DNA of 64,000 nt. Origin: Adiantum capillus-veneris. Its lineage: Eukaryota > Streptophyta > Polypodiopsida > Polypodiales > Pteridaceae. The stretch is from assembly GCA_014529385.2 (NCBI GenBank), contig CM043958.1:120868817-120932816 (forward strand). Direction: 5' to 3'. The notes beneath the pieces were generated by a model. That model saw only the letters and a program-made list of their open reading frames with translations. It was not told the origin of the DNA and did not search any database. The translations under genes were made by a program, and so were the position numbers. Of the stretch, positions 48,245-59,691 are shown piece after piece (position 1 is the stretch's first letter; each line of letters starts with the position of its first letter).

Positions 48245-48969
48245 CGTGTTTTCACCTCGCTTTTTTCTCTCCCAATACACAATAATCTGCCTAGATCACA
48301 AAAAAATAAATCAAAAAACGTTTGAGAGACATTAACTCTCCTATCTCTCTCTCCTCCACGTGCCACGACCTCCACTTTTCCTCTCAAAGACACACAAGGC
48401 ATCTCCTCCGATTCTATTTAATAAACCTCTTTACCAAAATTGGTTGGGCCTACTCATATTCACTCTACTCGGTCCAGCTTTACAAACATTAATTAATTAG
48501 TGCGGCAGATTCCGTCTCTCTCTCTTTGGAGAAAGTAAGCCCTCCCGCTTCGCTCCCGTTCCCACGAGGACAAACTGTGTCTGTCGCTCACGCCACTTTC
48601 TGTCTCTGCGAGTACCAAGCAGACTCTCACATGGAGCTGGACAACCCACAATGATGAGATCTTCCACAATGTCCAAGGTCCTGGATATCCCCCCAAACAT
48701 AACAGAAAGAGAGCTCTCTCAAATGGTATTGTCCTTTCTCTACACAACCATCCCCAAACCACCATCTATCTGGGTGCTTCCTCTGTTACACAACGACTTC
48801 ATGAAACCTGCCGCCGCAAAAAATGAGTCCTCCATTGAAATTTACTCGTGATGTGTCAGGCAACAAGTCGCATACAGATGCTCCTTTCTTGCCCATCTCC
48901 CCACCAGCTGTATCAACCTGCACTGTTGCAACTTGCGTCTTCATCTTATTCTTGGAGCCTCCATTCCAG

Positions 48970-48972
<3 letters not shown>
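48243..48972. other. intergenic, no gene seen
   Basis: Only short frames, none protein-like. Confidence 0.4.

Positions 48973-49019
<47 letters not shown>
48973..49019. repeat. (GA)n microsatellite
   Basis: About 23 GA repeats. Confidence 0.95.
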
Positions 49020-49022
<3 letters not shown>

Positions 49023-49720
49023 TCATCTCCTCTCGCAAGCCTGGTTCGCCTCCTCCTGTGCACGCCCCTTGTCCAACCATGGCCTCGCATCTTCCTTTAG
49101 AGCAACCTTGCACGCCTGCGCACTGGAAATAGGAGGAATGGAAAAATCTTTTCCCACATGGGACATCCTTTTCTCTCTCCATCTCTCTCTTCCACTTGCC
49201 ATGTGCGCCTTTTCCCCTCATAGACAAAACAACATCACTTGAGATTTGGGTCAATGAGACCTAAAAAAACTCGTTTCGGGCACCTACTCAAGGGAAGTCT
49301 TATGCATTCAATAACATTGGATGTTAATAACCGTTAATGCATTATGCTGCTTCTCATTATGCTCTTTCCCTTAAACACTCGAGTGCATCCTCCTCGTGGG
49401 GTGGGTCACCCGAGGAGGAGGTTCTAGCTGGTTGCTATGAGTTCTCTCCGTCGTTTCCAACATGTGGTGCATCAATTAGGTGCCCATGGTGATGCCTACA
49501 CTTGGCTCTTGCCCGATGGTACATGGCCCTTCCCCGACCATGTAACATGGCTAATATTTGGAAGGGTTGAGCACCTTCCCCTGTGGGCCCTCAGGTGTGT
49601 CGGAAACAAAACATGAATAGTTTGCCCACTATGGCAAAAAATAGGACACCTAGCAATGCTTTTCTACCACGAAGATTTGGGAGAGTAAGTCATCCTATGC
49701 AGAGATTGACTTAGGCTATC

Positions 49721-50281
49721 GTCACGCGAGGCTTAGTTATACGTTATTTGAACAAATAATTAAGCCTCATTCTTGGTCACACGCAAAAACGAGCATAGAA
49801 TGAATGACTATGCCCACCCTTCGTAACTATGCCTATTTTGGCATAGTTGTGAAGTTCAAGGTTTAGTTGGGAGGATGAATAAATAACTAAGCCTCGCGTG
49901 ACCATGCAAGAGGCTTAGTTATTCATTTAATGCTCTGTCTCGGCATCGTTGGCTTAATTGTCTATAATTGATAACTAAGCCTCATGACTATTAATAACTT
50001 AGCCAACTATGCCCATACGTGAGACGTGAGGCTTAGCTATCAGTTATAGCCAACTATGCCTAGACATAGCATTAAATGAATAACTGAGCCTCTTGCATGA
50101 GCACGCGAGGCTTAGTTATTCATTCATCCTCCCAACTAAGCCTTGAACCTCACAACTATGCCAAAATCGGCATAGTTACAAAGGGTGGGCATAGTTATTC
50201 ATTAAATGCTCCATTTAGCATGCGACCAAGGATGAGGCTTAGTTTTTTGTTCAAATAACTGGTAACTAAGCCTCGCGTGAC
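49721..50281. repeat. 0.56 kb fold-back element
   Basis: GTCACGCGAGGCTTAGTTAT at 49721 pairs with its complement ending GCCTCGCGTGAC at 50281. The two ~280 bp halves are inverted copies through most of their length (GTTGGGAGGATGAATAAATA near 49870 against CATTCATCCTCCCAAC near 50130; GCATAGTTGTGAGGTTCAAGG-type segment), centred near 50000. Additional partial copies of the TAACTAAGCCTC/GAGGCTTAGTTA word continue to about 50440. No transposase frame is present, so this is a fold-back or MITE-like element. Confidence 0.85.
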
Positions 50282-50679
50282 CATAGCATTATAGTTAGTT
50301 ATCTACAATTGATAACTAAGCCTCTCATCTGGGCATAGTTGGCTTAGTTATCTATAAGTGATAATAACTAAGCCTCTTGTCTGGGCATAGCTGGCTTAGT
50401 TATCTATAACTGATAATAACTAAGCCTCGCGTGACCATCCATAGCGTTATGACAATCATGACTCATGTAGATTGCCATTGTGTATATCTAGTAAAAATTG
50501 TGCATGATGTGGAATACTCATTTTAGGAGCTTAAAACACATAGAATTTAAGACACCACCATCTCCTGTACACATAAAACTTCAGCAATAAACTGAGAAGG
50601 ACAATAATGTACAAAGGAATTACATTAGTTTTCATGCAGCTCTCATGATGCAGAGAGACAGCATTTAGTCAAAAGGGCT

Positions 50680-50783
50680 CCTTCATTGTTGAACTAGGCT
50701 AGAAGAGACAACTTGTGTTGCATTCTACCACTTCATTGTTGAACTAGGCTAGAAGAGACAACTTGTGTTGCATTCTACCACTT
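50680..50783. repeat. 50 bp tandem duplication
   Basis: CTTCATTGTTGAACTAGGCT through TGCATTCTACCA occurs twice head to tail, identical by eye. It lies about 150 bases downstream of the CLE-like gene stop, possibly in its 3' untranslated region. Confidence 0.9.
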
Positions 50784-50924
50784 TTCTGTAGATGGCCTTC
50801 TTTACAAGTGAGGGGGGTCTCTTTTGTTACAAAATTGGATGTAGGGCTTGAGCCTTGAAGAGGGGAAAGTTGGCCCCAAAGAATAAAGGGATGAGGATAA
50901 AGGCCTGCTTTTTTAGCCTTTCTC

Positions 50925-52688
50925 TCATGATGAGTTGACTCTAGCAGCCCCCATGCTATTCATGTTGTTGATCAGTGTGTGAAGGTGTTGGAACCTTCTG
51001 GAATCTACTAGAGTCTCATCAGTACTAGAAGCATGAACCTCATCATCTTCCTCACATCCTACCAGCTTCCTTACAGCAAACAAGCCTTCTTGTGTTATCA
51101 CAGAGTTGTGACCAGGGTTAGGTCCTGATGGTGGCACAGGTGCCCTTGGTAGCTCACTAAATATGGCCTCCCGTGCTTCCACAGCCTCTGCTCTCTCGCT
51201 CAAGTTCGTTCCGAACGCTGCCACTGGCTCACTTGTCGTCGACTGCCGCAAGCTTCGCTCCACCTTTGCTCCTCGTATTTGAGAATTGCCACCCGGATTC
51301 GGGCCAGAACCTGTGCTTGACATCTCTGAAAGAGGGGCATCAAGAATATTACCGAGAGTGGCCGAATTGCCTTCTGGATTAGGGCCTGAAACAGGGGTGT
51401 CTAACATGCTTGTGACGCGTAAATCTCCGCACGAAACCCCGCATGATGATGGCAATGAGATGCTGAGCATGTTCCCCAGATTTTGTGAATTGCCTCCTGG
51501 ATTAGGCCCTGAAACTGGGGTGTCTAGCCTGCTTCCTATGAGAGGGTCTGAATTACCGCCTGGGTTAGGCCCTGATACCACCAGGATTTGCGAGTTGCCG
51601 CCCGGATTGGGGCCGGAGACAGCTGTATCCAACATGCTTCCAAAGCTTTTAGCTGCATTGGCCCCAGATACTGTAAGTCTTTCCGAATTGCCACCGGAAT
51701 TCGGTCCAGAGACAGAAGCATCCAACGCCATTTTCGGCATCTCTACACTGAGGGTCTGTGAGTTGCCACCCGGATTGGGACCAGATACAGGAGTATCTAA
51801 CATGTTTGTGAAGCTCTTAGCATCAAGGGAAACAGAAAGACTCTGTGAATTCCCAGCAGGATTTGGACCAGATACAGGAGTATCTAGCATGCCTGTGAGG
51901 GTATTTGAATTGCCACCTGGATTGGGGCCAGACACAGGAGTATCTAACATGTTTCCAAGGGGATTTATGCTTCCACGGCCCGGATTAGAACCAGATGCAT
52001 GGATATCTAACATGTCTGCAAGGGTGTTCGAGTTGCCGGCCGGATTCGGACCGGAAACAGGTGTATCTAACATGTCTCCAAGGGTGTTCGAGTTGCCGCC
52101 CGGATTTGGACCAGAAACAGGGGTATCTAACATGCCTGTAAGGGTATTTGAGTTGCCGCCCGGATTCGGACCTGATACTGGAGTGTCTAACATAGTTTTC
52201 AGGGTGTCGCCATTGCCGCCTGGATTTGGGCCTGATACCAGGAGGCTCTGCGAGTTTCTGCCCGGGTTAGGGCTGGCCACAGGGGTGTCCAAAATCTGTC
52301 CGAGCAGCGGAACTCGGGCTGATGCCGCAAGGATCTCAGAATTGCCCCCTGGGTTTGGCCCTGACACAGGTGTGTCCAGCATGAGCCACAGTTCCTGCAC
52401 ATCATGATGCGGCCGATGATACGACGGGACTGCCATGCCAATGGGGACATTGCTCTCCTTTGGATGTTTCCCATTCTCTAAATCTGTAACCATTTCAATG
52501 TGAGTATTTGAGGTCTCATATTTCTGGGAAGCCTTGATTTGCGATGAGCTGCTGCTGTGGTGCTTGTGCAGATGGCGATGCCGCGCAGAGTGGTCGACCA
52601 CGAGAAACCTAACTCGGCTAGACTCTACTTGAGGAAAGAGCAGTACAAGAAAAACTAGAATGCAGAATGCGAGAGAGTTCAGCACCAT
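50925..52688 (-). CDS. secreted multi-peptide CLE/IDA-like precursor
   Basis: The start is ATG at 52688 because a hydrophobic signal peptide follows directly (MVLNSLAFCILVFLVLLFPQ; cleavage likely after VES, residue 23). Upstream in-frame codons are a (GA)/(GT) microsatellite and are better read as 5' leader. The 587-residue protein has a His/Ser-rich spacer (37-49). From about residue 103 it has some 17 units of the form LDTPVSGPNPGGNS, spaced about 20-35 residues, with two or three degenerate ones. The last unit (515-529, APVPPSGPNPGHN) is nearest to the plant 12-residue CLE consensus with Pro at position 4 and His-Asn at the end. It also resembles the IDA core PIPPSAP. CLE peptides are cleaved, Pro-hydroxylated ligands of LRR receptor kinases. 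Internal copies have V at position 4. Unit DNA differs mostly at third codon positions, implying selection on the protein. No intron and no premature stop are present. Confidence 0.75.
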   Translation of the reverse strand: MVLNSLAFCILVFLVLLFPQVESSRVRFLVVDHSARHRHLHKHHSSSSSQIKASQKYETSNTHIEMVTDLENGKHPKESNVPIGMAVPSYHRPHHDVQELWLMLDTPVSGPNPGGNSEILAASARVPLLGQILDTPVASPNPGRNSQSLLVSGPNPGGNGDTLKTMLDTPVSGPNPGGNSNTLTGMLDTPVSGPNPGGNSNTLGDMLDTPVSGPNPAGNSNTLADMLDIHASGSNPGRGSINPLGNMLDTPVSGPNPGGNSNTLTGMLDTPVSGPNPAGNSQSLSVSLDAKSFTNMLDTPVSGPNPGGNSQTLSVEMPKMALDASVSGPNSGGNSERLTVSGANAAKSFGSMLDTAVSGPNPGGNSQILVVSGPNPGGNSDPLIGSRLDTPVSGPNPGGNSQNLGNMLSISLPSSCGVSCGDLRVTSMLDTPVSGPNPEGNSATLGNILDAPLSEMSSTGSGPNPGGNSQIRGAKVERSLRQSTTSEPVAAFGTNLSERAEAVEAREAIFSELPRAPVPPSGPNPGHNSVITQEGLFAVRKLVGCEEDDEVHASSTDETLVDSRRFQHLHTLINNMNSMGAARVNSS

Positions 52689-52772
52689 AGCTGGGCTGGT
52701 GACTGTGTAAGAAGCTCGGAGATGGCAGGTAGTCGTATCCTGAAAAAGTTTGAGAGATCTGAGCTGTGTGAG

Positions 52773-52773
<1 letters not shown>

Positions 52774-52830
<57 letters not shown>
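52774..52830. repeat. (GT)n-(GA)n in the leader of the CLE-like gene
   Basis: Alternating GT then GA, about 57 bases, lying 85-145 bases upstream of the proposed ATG. On the gene's strand it reads (TC)n(AC)n. Confidence 0.9.
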
Positions 52831-52837
<7 letters not shown>

Positions 52838-53279
52838 GACGGGATTGGGGAGTAGCTCGCATCTGGATTTTATGTTGAAGGGGAAGGCAAGGAGGCGACG
52901 GGCCAAGTCAAAAGGCTAGGGAAGCGGAGCTGAAGCTCATGTGAGCGTTGAAGATTTGCAGACAAATCACGAGCGGGTACGCGGAGGCGGCTTGGTTGAC
53001 TCATTTGCAAATCTCGCTGAACTCAAAGTGTCGAGCCCAGTGTTCGGAAAAGTCCTAAAAGCAGATGCAAAGTTCAAACCGAAAATACTAGTAGAAATTT
53101 ACCCAAATACCCTTCAAATTTGTGGAAATTTCCAAATAATTTGACAAAGTTCCAAATTATGCTATTATTTACAAGTAATTAATTCAGTTTTCTCAAAGAT
53201 AATATACAAAAACATGACCACATGTCTACAAAGTTGTTAGACAAAGATAATCATCCACATACCAAGGAAGAACAACATT

Positions 53280-53400
53280 TACGTGCTTTAATATCGAGCT
53301 ATTTTATATCTTGAGTCCATAATACAATCGAGAATCCACATAATACATTTACGTGTTTTAATATCAAGCTATTTTATATTTTGAGTCCATAATACAACTC
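53280..53400. repeat. ~70 bp tandem duplication
   Basis: ACATTTACGTG-TTTAATATC-AGCTATTTTATAT-TTGAGTCCATAATACAA occurs at about 53276 and again at about 53345 with few differences. Confidence 0.8.
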
Positions 53401-54269
53401 AATCTATGTGATAGAGTGCTTTGTATAGAATTTTGTAAAAGATAACCGTTTTCCCATGTTTTCAGTTATCGCGAGGGATATATTAGGAATTTTGAAAAAT
53501 TTCATAGGTATATTGGGAATTTTAGTCCAAACTTGCAATATTTGCAATATTTTAGTCCAAATTTTAAAATTTGTAATATTTTTGAACTATTTTCTAGTAT
53601 ATTTTACGGATTTATTTCCTTTAGCATCATTTGCAACCGGCTAATCTCGACTTTCAACCTGCTAAGGCTAAGCTGAGACACACCTTTCTTGAACACTGGG
53701 CCTCGAGGTTTTGGATCAATGTTGACAAGCAATGTTGGCAACTTGGAATTGGCCTCTTGTCATGGACTATATGGACATCATACTATTATTAATCATAATA
53801 CATCATACATGGACGCAATGACTAGACCGTGCAAAGTTGGAAACCACAAACTAAGGGTGGGTTCATACGAGCTGGCAGAAAAACAATCCACAAGTACGTA
53901 TGTCCTACGTGGTGGTCTTCCATTGGGCCAAAAGGACCCACAACAAAACAAGTGAGCCCCCCCCCCCCTTTTTCCTTGTCTCAAAAATCTACCTTTGCCG
54001 CTCCCTTTACAATGAAGAACGCAATGAGTGTAGCTCAAACTTGTGCCATTGCAAGCTGCTCAAACAACTTACCATTATGCTATGTATTAATGGGATATTG
54101 TAAGGTATTCCTAATGACATCAACAAAATTTTTTTCACTCCCTGCAAAGTGACATAGTGCAAGTACATAAGGTAAGGACACTTTAAAGAGAAGAAAACAC
54201 TAAAGGAACAAGTGAAAGGATCATGATGGCTTTCTAAAATCTTTAGGTTGAGTTTAACTAGAATTATAT

Positions 54270-54420
54270 AAGGTGAAGCACTATTCAAGAATGTCTCTTT
54301 TATTAAGCGATCGAGTGTCCTCGCAAAGAAGCAAACCAAATATACTAGTAAATTTTTTAAAATTTGTAAAATTTTTTAGCTAAGTTTTGACATCATTGCA
54401 CCAAGTTTTTCTTCTCTTTA
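54270..54420 (+). repeat. dispersed repeat family, partial forward copy
   Basis: GTCTCTTTTATTAAGCGATCGAG, AAATATACTAGTAAATTTT and the following GTTTTGACATC..TTTTTCTTC..TTATCATGGTTT match the 41.69-41.84 kb part of the same family. Confidence 0.55.
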
Positions 54421-55690
54421 TCATGGTTTGTATGTATGTAGTATAGAACTTACTAGAATTAAGATGAAATAAAAATATCTATTTAATACTTTAAAACCAA
54501 AATAACATTTAAGATAAATCTCAATCATCATTGAAAACATTGAAAGTATCGTAATCCAACACATCTCTAAGGCTTCTTTTAAAACACAAAAAAAATACTT
54601 TGTTGCCATGCGCTTTTTAACAAATGGTCCATAATACTACTACTACTCGGTTGATGGGTTGATGTTGGATTTCATTAATTAATTTGTTAAGGAGATTCTC
54701 CTACACCTTAACCATTGAACAATTGAACCCAATGCACACGCGCTCGTGTGTTGTGCTTCGCAAGCGACCCCTGCCCCCCCTTTCACGCATGGCCTCTCCT
54801 GTGACGCCCTATTGCAAGCACCAATCACCTAGTCTTCCCTCACCACGCATACGATCTTCTTTCCGCATGGCGAGTTGCTGCAAGAAGGGCCAAGACTGAA
54901 GCATCGTCTCATTCTCCAACACAGGGAACCTTCTTGAACCTCATGAAGGAGATCCAGCTTTCTGTGTAGCGTCAAAGGTCAAGGATGGAGAGAGAGAGAG
55001 AGAGAGAGAGAGATATTCCGATTTGCTCTCGGCGCATGTGGAGCCTGGTCATTGAGCTACCATTACCTGTTGCGCCCTCGTGCAAAAGGCTGTCTCCGCA
55101 GCTCCCCCCTGCGAGAAGCCTACGCTACCTCGCCCCTCTTCCTTGGCCTTCGCCCTTGAGCCTCGCTATGACGTTTGTCGTCGAAGCCCGCCTCTGTCTC
55201 CACGTGCCAACCCACACAACGTCTGGTTATGAAGCAGAGATATTTTGGGAGTTTTTGGAAATTTGGGGGGCATTTTCGGAATTTCCACGAATTACACCGC
55301 TATTTCATCAATTTTTCCAAAAAAATAAGGGCACACTTCAATTTTCGAGGCTTCTGTCGGTAATCACACTAAATTTTTTGAAAATATTTCGGCTTTCTTA
55401 AGGAAGGCTGAAAATCTAACCGGCATATCAAGATTTCATATAGTTAAAATACACCGAAGCTAGTTTATCCTCGGGCATACGTGTCAAGACCCTCTCCCTG
55501 TCTTCTCTAAGTGCCATGCTTCGCGTCCATACGACCCGCCCCAATACCCTTTTATCCTAATTCTCAAAAAAGCATCTCCGAAGATTCCTGTAAAAAGAAA
55601 TGAAAAGAGCGTTTTGGCCACCTGCTGCCACCAAAATATAACACTTTTACAATGGCCTTATGAAGTCCCCAAAAAACAATGTGAAAGTTC
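54421..55690. other. no gene called
   Basis: Contains a (GA)n tract at 54986-55014 and a C-rich stretch with overlapping frames up to 138 codons that lack motifs. Confidence 0.4.
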
Positions 55691-55699
55691 ATTATGGTC

Positions 55700-56490
55700 T
55701 ACATAAGGCTATGTTGGAGAAAACAAATAAAATTTAAATAACATTTAAGGTAAGTCTCAATCAAGCCATTTTTTTATGTTCTTCTAGTCAGTACTCGCTA
55801 CTCGCAAATGGCTTATATATTATGAAAGGTCCCCAATAATAAGGTAATTGATGCACATTCCACATTAGTATTTTGAAACAAAATAAAACAAAAAGGAAGT
55901 AAAATAAAAAGACACATTAAAAATCAAAACAAAAGAATATTTAATGCTTTCAAATAAGCATAAAAAATAATTAAACAATTTAGTGAAGTGATTTTCTTTT
56001 TGAAATCCTCAAATGAGAGAATCGTTTATCAATACCTCAGTGTGTGAGAAAGATGTGTTTGAACTTAGGCTTAAGCCAATTGAAAATCGAGATTAACCGG
56101 TTACAAAGGATGGCAAAGGAGAAAAAACTCGATAAAATATACTAGAAAATAGTTCGAATATTTTGCAAATTTAAAATTTTCTACTAATATTTCCATTTTG
56201 TATTTGTATAAGAAGAAAACTTACCGTTTCGATAAAAAGAACTTTTTCGAAGACTACATCATAAGATCAAACTCCTATGAATGTTTTGTTTAATGTTTTA
56301 ATCTCTAAAGTCATTTTAAAGCATGCAAAGAAACTAAATGTTGCCTAGCATTCTAAAACAATAGAATGCAACAAAAGTAAAGACAGGATGTGAAACTAAA
56401 GGTAAGTCTTTATCAAGCATTGAAAACTATGAAAGTAGTCCCCCATAACCCACCCCAACACTAAGGGTTTCTTTTAGAAAGCCAAAAATA
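55700..56490 (-). repeat. dispersed repeat family, reverse copy
   Basis: Reverse complements of blocks at 41.2-42.0 kb: CAATTGAAAATCGAGATTAACC (56078), ATACTAGAAAATAG (56150), TAGCATTCTAAAACAATAGAATG (56346), GTGAAACTAAAGGTAAGTCT (56390) and CCAACACTAAGGGTTTCTTTT (56453), in the reverse order expected. Confidence 0.6.
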
Positions 56491-56758
56491 AAGGACAAAA
56501 CAAACACAAATGTACCAATGTGAAGTAGACCATCTCTTTATACAGACCTAAAAAGTGTTTTGATTTCCACCCTCATGTGTCTTCTCATTTCCTAAACTCG
56601 TCTTTCACTTACTCACTTAAGATGTTTTGAAAGAATAGAACTTAAAGAAAGAGAGTCACAAAATCATGCACCCCGCACATCCTTTGACCCTTAAGGCTTG
56701 GTCTGAGCTCAAGGTTGGTGTATATTTTTTATGTTCTTAATACTATCCACTCACAATT

Positions 56759-57929
56759 GTGAGATTTGCAAAAAAAAAAGGAATAGAACTTAAAGAAGTT
56801 ATCAGTCAGATAGAGGTCTACCCTAACAGAAACAAAAGAACTAGCTCACAGGCAGATTGTAGTGGGCTTCTCGAAGATGGGGTTGCGGATCGAGCCTATA
56901 GTTCTCTGCAGAAGTCGTTGCCACAACACGTGGAGGTGGCAGAGGTGGTCATTGTTGCGAGCTAAGCTCACACCTGTGTTTGCCTTCAATGGGAGAGTTC
57001 TTAATAGGTACGAGCTAAGTCAATGGATACAAGGACCACAAATCCTTGGGCATGGAGGAGCAATAAAAAATACTTCCTACCTCGCTAAGGGCTTTTGCTC
57101 GGTAGGTTCAAGGAGGGCTCTGACATTTCGAAGATTCTAGAGAAAAGCCCCCTTTTATCTAACAGGACAATTGTTTGTGTAGTGCCCTAGGAGCCAATAT
57201 TTGATTCGGTTGTATCCCTCCAGGGAATACATATAGTCTGGGTTGAATTTGTAGAATTACCTAGTTGGCTCTGGGATAATATCAAGCTGCTTGCAAGTCA
57301 GCTGGGTACTCCCCTGTTTGTCCCCAGCAAGAGGGGTGGAGGCAGATCCTCTAACCGGGTGTGCATAGGGTGGAATATATCTAAGACCCCACCAAAGAGC
57401 ATGGTGATCAATGTTGGAGCGGGGTTAATAACCATTCCGCTCAATTTTGGGACGTACTTTGGGGCTTGCTTCGAGTGTAACAAGTGTGGGCACTTTGCTA
57501 AGGATTTCCCCATGAAGATAAAAAATAAATACCAATCCCATAGTGCAAGGCTCCAGTTCAAGAGGTGGCAATCAAAACCATACCAAGGGATCATCTAGGG
57601 AAGGGAGTGAGGTACAGTTAAAGTGCAACAAAGGGATAAGAGCACGTGAGGAAAAAGAGGCAATGCTTTGCTACAAAGAGGACTCCAAACTATAGGGGAA
57701 GACTGTGGAGAAACAGAGCCTCAAAATGAATATCCCCCAAGGCCCACACTATGAGAACGCCTTCGTTTTTTCTGCTCCTTCACGTAAGCTGCTAACTATA
57801 ACAACTTCGTCTGGCAGTGCAAGTCCCATGTCTCAAAAGAGTCAAAAGTGTGAATGTAATGGCCAGAGAGGCCAGGTCACTAGAGGGTACTGGAACCTCA
57901 AAAGGAAAAGGCTTCTCTCCTCCCCCTGA
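56759..57929 (+). pseudogene. LINE ORF1-like (DUF4283/zinc knuckle) remnant
   Basis: The best frame reads PIFDSVVSLQGIHIVWVEF, then ELPSWLWDNIKLLASQLGTPL, then RVCIGWNISKTPPKSM. This has the layout of the plant LINE ORF1 domain upstream of its CCHC knuckle. The knuckle is CFECNKCGHFAKDF, where the last Cys of CX2CX4HX4C is replaced by Phe. An in-frame TAG lies at 57188-57190, and shifts occur before it. ORF1 proteins bind LINE RNA. This copy cannot be functional. Confidence 0.7.
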
Positions 57930-58090
57930 TCAACTAACAAGTGGGACTTGTTTCATCCCCCTTCACAACCCCTTTGGCATGCTTTAGGAAAAAAATCCCC
58001 TGGCCAAGGTGATCCTCCAGATTCTCCTAGAGTCAGGGGCAAGGTGATGGGGTCGGAGTCGGAGGTTAAGGAATCCGTCCCGCTCTCTCA

Positions 58091-59003
58091 ATGATGGAAG
58101 TTCTAGCTATCCAATCATGGAACGTGAAAGGATTGAAGACCCAAAAGATGCCCTCTTCTGGAAGGAAGTTAGAAAGGATAAGGAAGTTAATTGTTGGGTC
58201 ATCCAAGAACATCATTTGGATGCTCGCAACAAAAGAAAATAGGCATTGGGGAAGAATTTGACGTTCTATGGAGAGGGTGTGAACAAGTTCAGTGGCATCC
58301 TCTCTATAGTTCACAAGGATATGGATCCCAAAGTGGTTCTCAATCAGCCCTCTAGGAGAGTCCTAGGAGTGAGAGTCATTTGGGCAGACCAACCTATCAC
58401 CATAGATGTAAACATATATGGGCCCTGCAATGCCAATGGCAGAGCCAAATCGTGGATGCACCTTAGAATTTCCCCTATCGAAGGAGAGTGGCTACTGATG
58501 GGTGACTTTAATATGGTGGAGAAGAGCAACGATAGAACATGCTCAGCCAGTCTATTGGCAAGTTCTAAAAAAACTAAATGGCTGGGTCTCTGTAAGAAAT
58601 GGGCTATGATGGACCTGTGGGAGGTGGGTCCCTGGAACAGCACACTGGACTTCACATACACAAGCCTATAGTATGCTCATGCGACTTCTTGGCTTAGCAT
58701 GTGCTACTGCTCCACCAAGCTGATTGGATCCCATCGCTACTTGAGATGAAGGTGCTAACAATGAAGAGCGTGTCAGACCATCTACCTTTACACATGAAAC
58801 TCAGGAAAGCCAAAGGGGAGGGGCAGGCCCCTAGAGGGAGTAAGAAGCTGCTTGTTATTGGGGCACACATGTTCAAAGACCCTCTATTTAGCAGGCTTAC
58901 CAAGAAAGATGTGAGTAAACTCAATAAAGATATTAATCTTGAAAATCCTAAACCTTGGGATCTCTTTGCTTGGAGTATACAGATTTTGATAAACGGTTGG
59001 TAA
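58091..59003 (+). pseudogene. LINE ORF2 apurinic-type endonuclease domain (truncated)
   Basis: ATGATGGAAGTTCTAGC opens a domain with AIQSWNVKGLK, the first motif of LINE endonucleases. After a shift near 58140 it reads WVIQEHHLDARNKRK, an in-frame TAG (58240-58242), and ALGKNLTFYGEGVNKFSGILSIV. Then follow NIYGPCNANGRAKSW, the metal-site motif GEWLLMGDFNM, and LDFTYTSL with TAG (58669-58671). The SDHLPLHMKL motif near 58769 follows in another frame and corresponds to the catalytic SDH. Reverse transcriptase is absent downstream, so this copy is broken at its 3' part. Confidence 0.8.
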
Positions 59004-59642
59004 GTCCAAGTGATGAAGATGTGGATGATGATTCATGGGGGATGCTTCAACTTGCTAGTGTAGTCTCCATGGCTAAGTTTGTGCATGTTTCTTTGGATGG
59101 CTTATCAGCTCTTGATTGAGGTGGGGGAGTTCCCAAAATAGCAACTCCTTCACTCTTTGTCGTTTACTAGCATTACAGATTGGCCTACCGGCCGGTATGT
59201 CCTGCTCTTTTTTGGCCACTTCGCGCCAAAATGAGAACAATAATTCTTTGTCATCTCATTATTGCTTAGAGTCCTCATGCAAATGGTGTTGATGGAACTA
59301 TTGTTACGAGTATCACATGTACTCGTGTTGCAAGCGACAATGGTAGGGCTTCAAGGTGGTGCAGGTGAGTGAAGTGGAATACGGGACATGAGATGGTGCA
59401 TTGGTGCATTGGACTGTGTAGAGCTAGAAAGTGGCGTGAAAAGCATACATCCGTAGGATAAGATAGGGACACTTAGGAGCTTTATCATTTGGGATGCAAT
59501 TGAGAGTGTGGGGCATCACCACTTTTGATAGCTTCGGTGACAATTTGAGAAATGGAAGCTAGGGGACATACTCCCTTACCTCCATATAATATGAAATATG
59601 TGTCCTCTTTAATTATCCAGTCCTCCTCTATCTCTCTCTTTA

Positions 59643-59691
<49 letters not shown>

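Noticed and set aside
51286-52407. 373-codon plus-strand frame with repeated ELPPGFGPETGVSN
   Set aside because: It is the antisense shadow of the repeated peptide units. It has no signal peptide or domain, whereas the minus strand has a signal peptide and CLE-like cores.
52689-52862. 58-codon upstream extension of the CLE-like frame
   Set aside because: It translates a (GA)/(GT) microsatellite as SLSLSL/HTHTHT, and the signal peptide starts at the later ATG (52688).
54684-55401. Frames of 71 and 138 codons in a C-rich stretch
   Set aside because: No recognisable domain. They overlap a (GA)n tract and a dispersed non-coding repeat region.
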